From DATFWC01 sp963777755 (GTDB lineage Bacteria; Pseudomonadota; Alphaproteobacteria; Rhizobiales; Xanthobacteraceae), in contig CAVZSC010000034.1 of assembly GCA_963777755.1 (NCBI GenBank), forward strand, positions 248,001 to 312,000: a DNA stretch of 64,000 nucleotides, in the 5' to 3' direction. Positions 59,832 through 64,000 of the stretch are shown piece by piece; within the stretch, counting starts at the first letter, position 1; every line of letters begins with the position of its first letter. The notes beneath the pieces were generated by a model. That model saw only the letters and a program-made list of their open reading frames with translations. It did no database searches and had not been told where the DNA came from. The position numbers were made by a program, and so were the translations under genes.

Positions 59832-61289
59832 CTATGCCTCGCTCGCCGTCACGTCGGTTCGCAGGGGCTTCTCCTTGAGAAGGAACAGCATCGCGAGCGC
59901 GACCGACAGGCAGGCGGCGGCGGCGAGGAACACGTGGGCGAACCCATCGGCGTTGCCGGCGAGCGGCGCCAGCCCGCCCGTGCGCACCTCACCCGGCGCA
60001 ATGCCGCCGAGCACGATTGCGCCGAACACCGCGACCAGCATCGTCGCCAGCAGGTTGCGGATGAAGGTCATCGTGCCGGTCGCGGTGCCGAATTGGTGGA
60101 TGGGAACGGAGTTCTGCACCACCACGGTGGAGAACGGGGCGAGCGGCCCGAAGCCGAGACCGATGATCGCCAGCAGCAGCTGGAATTCCCACGGACCGAC
60201 GACGGCGGCGCGCCACGCGAGCGCCAGCACCGCCGCGGTGGTGACCATCAGGCCGACCAGGGGAATCGTCTTGTAGCGCTGCATGCGGCCGAAGAACTGT
60301 CCCGCGACTCCGGCGCCGAGATTGAGCGACACCATCAGCACCATCAGGCTGAGGCCCGCGCTGGTGGCGGAGGCCGCCATGACACTCTGCAGGAACATCG
60401 GAAGGAAGATGTTGAGCCCGATGATGGCGCCCCAGCCGAACGCGTTGGCGAGCATCGCCAGGCGCGCCTCGGGGTTGGCCAGGATGGCGATCGGGATCAG
60501 CGGCTCGGGCGCGGTCATCAGCCGCGCGACGAAGGCGGCGGCGAGACCGGCGCCGGCGATGAACAGCCCCAGGATCGGCGCCGACGTCCAGGCATAGCTC
60601 ACGCCGGCGAGGTTGAGCGCCAGCATGAGCGCGACGCTCGCCGTCATGATCAGGACGGCGCCGATCACGTCGAGGCGGTGCGGGCGGTCGTGCCGCGGCA
60701 GGCGGCGCAGCAGCGACAGCGTCAGGCCGAGCGCGATCAGTCCGAGCGGGATGTTGAGCCAGAAGATCATCGACCAGTGCAGCTGATCGGAGATGAGACC
60801 GCCGAGCGCCGGTCCGCAGGCCCCGGCGGTCGTGTAGGTGACCGAGAAATATGCGTAGTACTTGCCGCGGTCCTTCGGCGCCGCGACATCGCCCAGCACG
60901 ATCATGCCGAGCGAGGTGAGGCCGCCGCCGCCGAGCCCATGCAGGATACGGGCGAGGATCAGGGTGAACATGTCGGGCGCGAGCGCGCTGGCGAGCGAGC
61001 CCGCCATATAGACCACGATCGCGAAGGCGAGCGTGAGGCGCCGCCCGCGAATGTCGCTGATCTTGCCGTACAGCGGCGTAACCGACGTCGACGCGATCAG
61101 GTAGGCGGTGATGAGCCACGGCAGCGCATGGACGTTGCCGAGCTCGCGCCCGATGCTGGGCAGCGCGCTCGCCAGGATGGTCGAGTCGAGCGAGCCCAAG
61201 AACACCGGCAGCAGCACCCCGAGCACGATCGCGCGCGCTTCCCGATGGGTGAGCAGCCTCGCCTCGCTGCGAGCGACGGTCGCATCCAT
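59832..61289 (-). CDS. MFS transporter, DHA2 (EmrB/QacA) family
   Basis: A 485-residue drug:H+ antiporter with 14 predicted hydrophobic helices. Motifs: LGSLDSTILASALPSIGREL in helix 1, STSVTPLYGKISDIRGRR (motif A) and GACGPALGGLISDQLHWSMIFWLN (motif C). It exports toxic organic compounds. No adjacent regulator or membrane-fusion gene was found. Confidence 0.9.
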   Translation of the reverse strand: MDATVARSEARLLTHREARAIVLGVLLPVFLGSLDSTILASALPSIGRELGNVHALPWLITAYLIASTSVTPLYGKISDIRGRRLTLAFAIVVYMAGSLASALAPDMFTLILARILHGLGGGGLTSLGMIVLGDVAAPKDRGKYYAYFSVTYTTAGACGPALGGLISDQLHWSMIFWLNIPLGLIALGLTLSLLRRLPRHDRPHRLDVIGAVLIMTASVALMLALNLAGVSYAWTSAPILGLFIAGAGLAAAFVARLMTAPEPLIPIAILANPEARLAMLANAFGWGAIIGLNIFLPMFLQSVMAASATSAGLSLMVLMVSLNLGAGVAGQFFGRMQRYKTIPLVGLMVTTAAVLALAWRAAVVGPWEFQLLLAIIGLGFGPLAPFSTVVVQNSVPIHQFGTATGTMTFIRNLLATMLVAVFGAIVLGGIAPGEVRTGGLAPLAGNADGFAHVFLAAAACLSVALAMLFLLKEKPLRTDVTASEA

Positions 61290-61407
61290 CCGCGGTCAGA
61301 TCTCCGGCACGGCGCCGGACAGAGCGGGCGCTGGATGTCCTGTTAGACCAGTCGTGCCGGGTCGACCAGATGTTCCGGACGCATCAAACCCATGCCGCGG
61401 CGGCTCG

Positions 61408-61881
61408 TCAGGGGCGAGGGCGCGGATCGCGGCCGCCGCGGGTCGGCGACTCGGACGACGACGGCACCTTCACCAGCGCCTCGCCGTCGAGCACCGTCTC
61501 CCCGTCGACGCTGCAGGTGCAGCTCAGTCGCGCACGATGCCGCTCGGGGATGAGCTCGGCCACCGTCACGGTGACCTCCACGGTGTCGCCGATCTTGACC
61601 GGCGCGCGGAAGTTCAGGGTCTGCGAGATGTAGATCGCGCCCGGCCCGGGCAGGCGCGTCCCCAGCATCGCGGAGATGAGGCTCGCCGTATAGAGCCCGT
61701 GAGCGATGCGGGTGCCGAACGAGGTGCGGGCGGCGAAATGCTCCGACAGGTGGATCGGGTTGCGATCGCCGGTGACCTCGGCGAACCCGACTACGTCGGA
61801 GGACGAGATCGTCTTCGCCAGCCGCTCGGTCATGCCCACCGAGAGGTCCTCGAAATGAAGCGTGCGCAATTCCAGGATCAT
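61408..61881 (-). CDS. MaoC-like (R)-specific enoyl-CoA hydratase
   Basis: A 157-residue hot-dog-fold protein. The catalytic Asp/His motif GDRNPIHLSEHFA is followed by IAHGLYTASLISAML, as in PhaJ/MaoC hydratases. The ATG at 61881 is chosen because homology starts at LRTLHFEDLSVG. The C-terminal tail is short and basic. Confidence 0.87.
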   Translation of the reverse strand: MILELRTLHFEDLSVGMTERLAKTISSSDVVGFAEVTGDRNPIHLSEHFAARTSFGTRIAHGLYTASLISAMLGTRLPGPGAIYISQTLNFRAPVKIGDTVEVTVTVAELIPERHRARLSCTCSVDGETVLDGEALVKVPSSSESPTRGGRDPRPRP

Positions 61882-62066
61882 GGCTCGAGGCCCGGGTTCT
61901 GCCGTTCGTCCAGCAGAACATAGGCTGGGGCAGGCGGGCTGCGCCACCGTCAGGGCGGCCATTTGGCGAAATGTCGTACGGGGAACCCACGATGGAACCT
62001 AACGGCAAGTCGGAGATTGCCTTGGGTATTTTTTCTCGCCGTGGCTGGCGCGAGGGGTATGTTGGC

Positions 62067-63911
62067 ATGAGCGAGAACGAACCGGACAAGTCCGCCGACG
62101 ACCTTCGGCGGAGCTACATGCTCAGGCGGTTCTGGCAGAGCGGCCGGCAATTCTGGAGCGGCGCCGACAAGCGCACTGCCTGGTTCCTGACCGGCGCGTT
62201 GCTCGCCACGATCGTCGTCCAGGTGGTCATTCAGTACCAGCTCACGGTGTGGAATCGCGCCATCTTCGATGGGCTGGAAAAGCGCGATGCCGCCGTCGTC
62301 GGCTTCCAGGCCATGATCTTCCCGCTGCTGGCGGTGGCGAGCGTGTCATCCTGGGTCATGCTGGTCTACCTGCGCATGACGGCGCAGCGGCGCTGGCGCC
62401 GCTGGCTGAGCGGCCACGTGATCGACCGCTGGCTCGCCAACGGGCGCTACTATCAGCTCAACCTGGTCAAGGGCGACCACGGCACGCCCGAATACCGCAT
62501 CGCCGAGGATCTGCGTGTCGCAACAGAATCGCCGGTCGAATTCGTCGTCGGCATCGTTTCGGCGGCGCTGTCGGCAGCGACGTTCATCGTCGTCTTGTGG
62601 ACCATCGGCGGCTCGCTCGATCTGCAGCTCGGCGGCACGACGATAACGATTCCGGCATTTCTCGTCATCGGTGCAATCGTCTACGCGATCATCGCCAGTG
62701 GCTCGATGCTGCTCATTGGCAGCCGTTTCGTTCGCGTCGCCGAGACCAAGAACCAGGCGGAAGCGGAGTACCGCTACGCGCTCACCCGCGTGCGCGAGAA
62801 CGGCGAGAGCATCGCGCTGATCGGCGGCGAGCCGGAGGAACGGGCCGGTCTCGACGCCTCCCTGCGCAACGTGCTGCGCCGCTGGCGCGCAGTGTGCTTC
62901 CAGACCATGCGCACGACCATCGTGTATCAGGGCAGCGGCATCATCGCCCCGGTTTTCCCGATCATCCTGTGCGCGCCGAAGTTCCTCGACGGCTCGATGA
63001 GTCTCGGCCAGATCATGCAGGTGGCGTCCGCCTTCGTGATCGTGCAGCAGGCGTTCAGCTGGCTGGTCGAGAACTATCCGAAGTTCGCCGACTGGACCGC
63101 CTCGGCGCGCCGCGTCGCCTCGTTGCTCGTGTCGCTCGACAATCTCGACCAGGCGGAGGAAGCCGGTGTCGGCATCATCGAGCGCGGGGAGACCAAGGGC
63201 GCGGCGTTGCGGCTGGAGAACCTGTCGGTCACGCTCGACGACGGCACGGTCGTGGTCAACGAGGCCGAGGTCGAGATCGCTCCCGGCGAGAAGGTCCTGG
63301 TGGTCGGGGAGTCGGGCACCGGCAAGAGCTCGCTCGTGCGGGCGATCGCCGGCCTGTGGCCGTGGGGCGAAGGCAAGCTGCTGCTGAAATCGGGCGCGCG
63401 CCTGTTCATGCTGCCGCAGCGGCCCTACATCCCGATCGGCACGCTACGGCGCGCCATCTCCTATCCGAGCGCCGTCGAGGACGTGCCGAAAGACGAGGTC
63501 GCCAAGGCGATGAAGGACGTGGGCCTTGACCATCTGGTCGATGCCCTCGACGAGGAGAAGCCTTGGGACCAGACCCTGTCAGGCGGCGAGAAGCAGCGGG
63601 TGGCCTTTGCCCGGGTATTGGTGCAGGAGCCCGACATCATCGTGATGGACGAAGGCACCTCGGCGCTCGATCCCAAGAGCCAGGAGCTCCTGATGAACCT
63701 GGTGCAGGAGCGGTTGCCCAAGATGACGATCATCAGCGTCGGCCACCGGCCGGAGCTGGAGAAATTCCATCAGCGCAAGCTCGTGCTGGAAGCCCGCCGG
63801 GAGGGCGCCAAGCTCGCGCGCGATATCGATCTGCCGGCGCGGCGGAAGCGGCGATGGCGCTGGCCGCGGCGCGGTCGCAAGGGTCAGGCCAAGGCCAAAG
63901 CAGCGGCTTAG
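62067..63911 (+). CDS. ABC transporter permease/ATPase, SbmA/BacA-YddA-like
   Basis: A 614-residue half-transporter. Membrane domain at residues about 40-345 of the ABC_membrane_2/SbmA-BacA type (SYMLRRFWQSGRQFW, WRRWLSGHVIDRWLANGRYYQL, GTPEYRIAEDLR). ATPase at about 385-590 with GESGTGKSS, LSGGEKQRVAFARVL and IIVMDEGTSALD. The C-terminal 30 residues are very basic (RRKRRWRWPRRGRKGQAK). Homologues export or import peptides, fatty acyl-CoA or cobalamin; no peptide gene is adjacent. Start 62067 is preferred over 61971, whose extra residues are not homologous. Confidence 0.88.
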   Translation: MSENEPDKSADDLRRSYMLRRFWQSGRQFWSGADKRTAWFLTGALLATIVVQVVIQYQLTVWNRAIFDGLEKRDAAVVGFQAMIFPLLAVASVSSWVMLVYLRMTAQRRWRRWLSGHVIDRWLANGRYYQLNLVKGDHGTPEYRIAEDLRVATESPVEFVVGIVSAALSAATFIVVLWTIGGSLDLQLGGTTITIPAFLVIGAIVYAIIASGSMLLIGSRFVRVAETKNQAEAEYRYALTRVRENGESIALIGGEPEERAGLDASLRNVLRRWRAVCFQTMRTTIVYQGSGIIAPVFPIILCAPKFLDGSMSLGQIMQVASAFVIVQQAFSWLVENYPKFADWTASARRVASLLVSLDNLDQAEEAGVGIIERGETKGAALRLENLSVTLDDGTVVVNEAEVEIAPGEKVLVVGESGTGKSSLVRAIAGLWPWGEGKLLLKSGARLFMLPQRPYIPIGTLRRAISYPSAVEDVPKDEVAKAMKDVGLDHLVDALDEEKPWDQTLSGGEKQRVAFARVLVQEPDIIVMDEGTSALDPKSQELLMNLVQERLPKMTIISVGHRPELEKFHQRKLVLEARREGAKLARDIDLPARRKRRWRWPRRGRKGQAKAKAAA

Positions 63912-64000
63912 CCCGCTGGCGCCGGCACGCAAGGCAGGAACCGATTGGCGTATCGTTTGTTAGTTGTGGCGGGTGTCCAGCCGCAAGGACGGGTTTTGCC

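Overview
The window is very GC-rich, gene-dense chromosomal DNA of an alphaproteobacterium, most likely a soil or plant-associated member of the Hyphomicrobiales (Bradyrhizobium/Xanthobacter side). That placement is inferred from the gene content (branched-chain-type ABC, TRAP and tripartite-tricarboxylate uptake systems, hydroxyacid dehydrogenases, RTX proteins, MFS pumps), from heavy use of GTG/TTG starts with ATGA/GTGA overlaps, and from several families of short intergenic palindromes. No rRNA, tRNA, CRISPR array, phage or classical transposase gene is visible.

Layout. 1-9.2 kb: a catabolic/uptake block on the minus strand (amidohydrolase, NTF2-like protein, LivFGMHK transporter, hydroxyisobutyrate-type dehydrogenase), then two GlcG/HbpS-like proteins and a maleylacetoacetate-isomerase-type GST on the plus strand. 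9.2-9.7 kb: a DUF559 nuclease gene bracketed by inverted copies of a dispersed palindromic repeat. 9.8-15.6 kb: LysR regulator divergent from an M24 peptidase-fold protein, followed by a short PEP-utilising-type phosphotransferase and two D-2-hydroxyacid dehydrogenases. 15.6-24.5 kb: RTX protein, DMT permease, SDR, a second-type UppS, a membrane-protein/winged-helix pair, an MmyB-like regulator with a clear operator, and a chromate exporter preceded by a gutted chrB-like gene. 24.5-30.8 kb: a THI5/NMT1-type ABC transporter, a creatininase-family amidohydrolase, and a RimK-like ligase paired with a GNAT-C39 peptidase fusion. 30.8-32.2 kb: two MITE-like palindromes, a textbook sigma-54 promoter and a Trp-containing 17-residue-repeat RTX-like gene interrupted by a TAG codon. 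32.3-42.4 kb: several metal-related genes (CobW-family GTPase, NicO-type Ni/Co transporter, cobalt-type nitrile hydratase), three of whose products carry His-rich tracts. 42.5-48.5 kb: TRAP permeases (DctM frameshifted), SDR, acyl-CoA dehydrogenase, a Bug receptor and a class II aldolase. 48.6-54.3 kb: a periplasmic redox/sensing cluster with a di-heme peroxidase, two cupredoxins, a free-standing periplasmic copy of a chemoreceptor sensor domain, the matching chemoreceptor, and a lytic transglycosylase. 54.4-64 kb: an orphan xanthine-dehydrogenase-type large subunit, DUF2141, a frameshifted carotenoid oxygenase, an outer-membrane barrel, an MFS pump, a MaoC hydratase and an SbmA/BacA-like ABC exporter.

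Three genes (dctM, a cupredoxin, a carotenoid oxygenase) are each broken by a single-base indel in a short G or C run and one by an in-frame TAG. Either this genome is decaying at these loci or the assembly carries homopolymer errors. The strongest candidates for new biology are the secreted sensor-domain paralogue next to its chemoreceptor in a redox operon, the sigma-54-driven Trp-RTX protein, and the DUF559/inverted-repeat unit.
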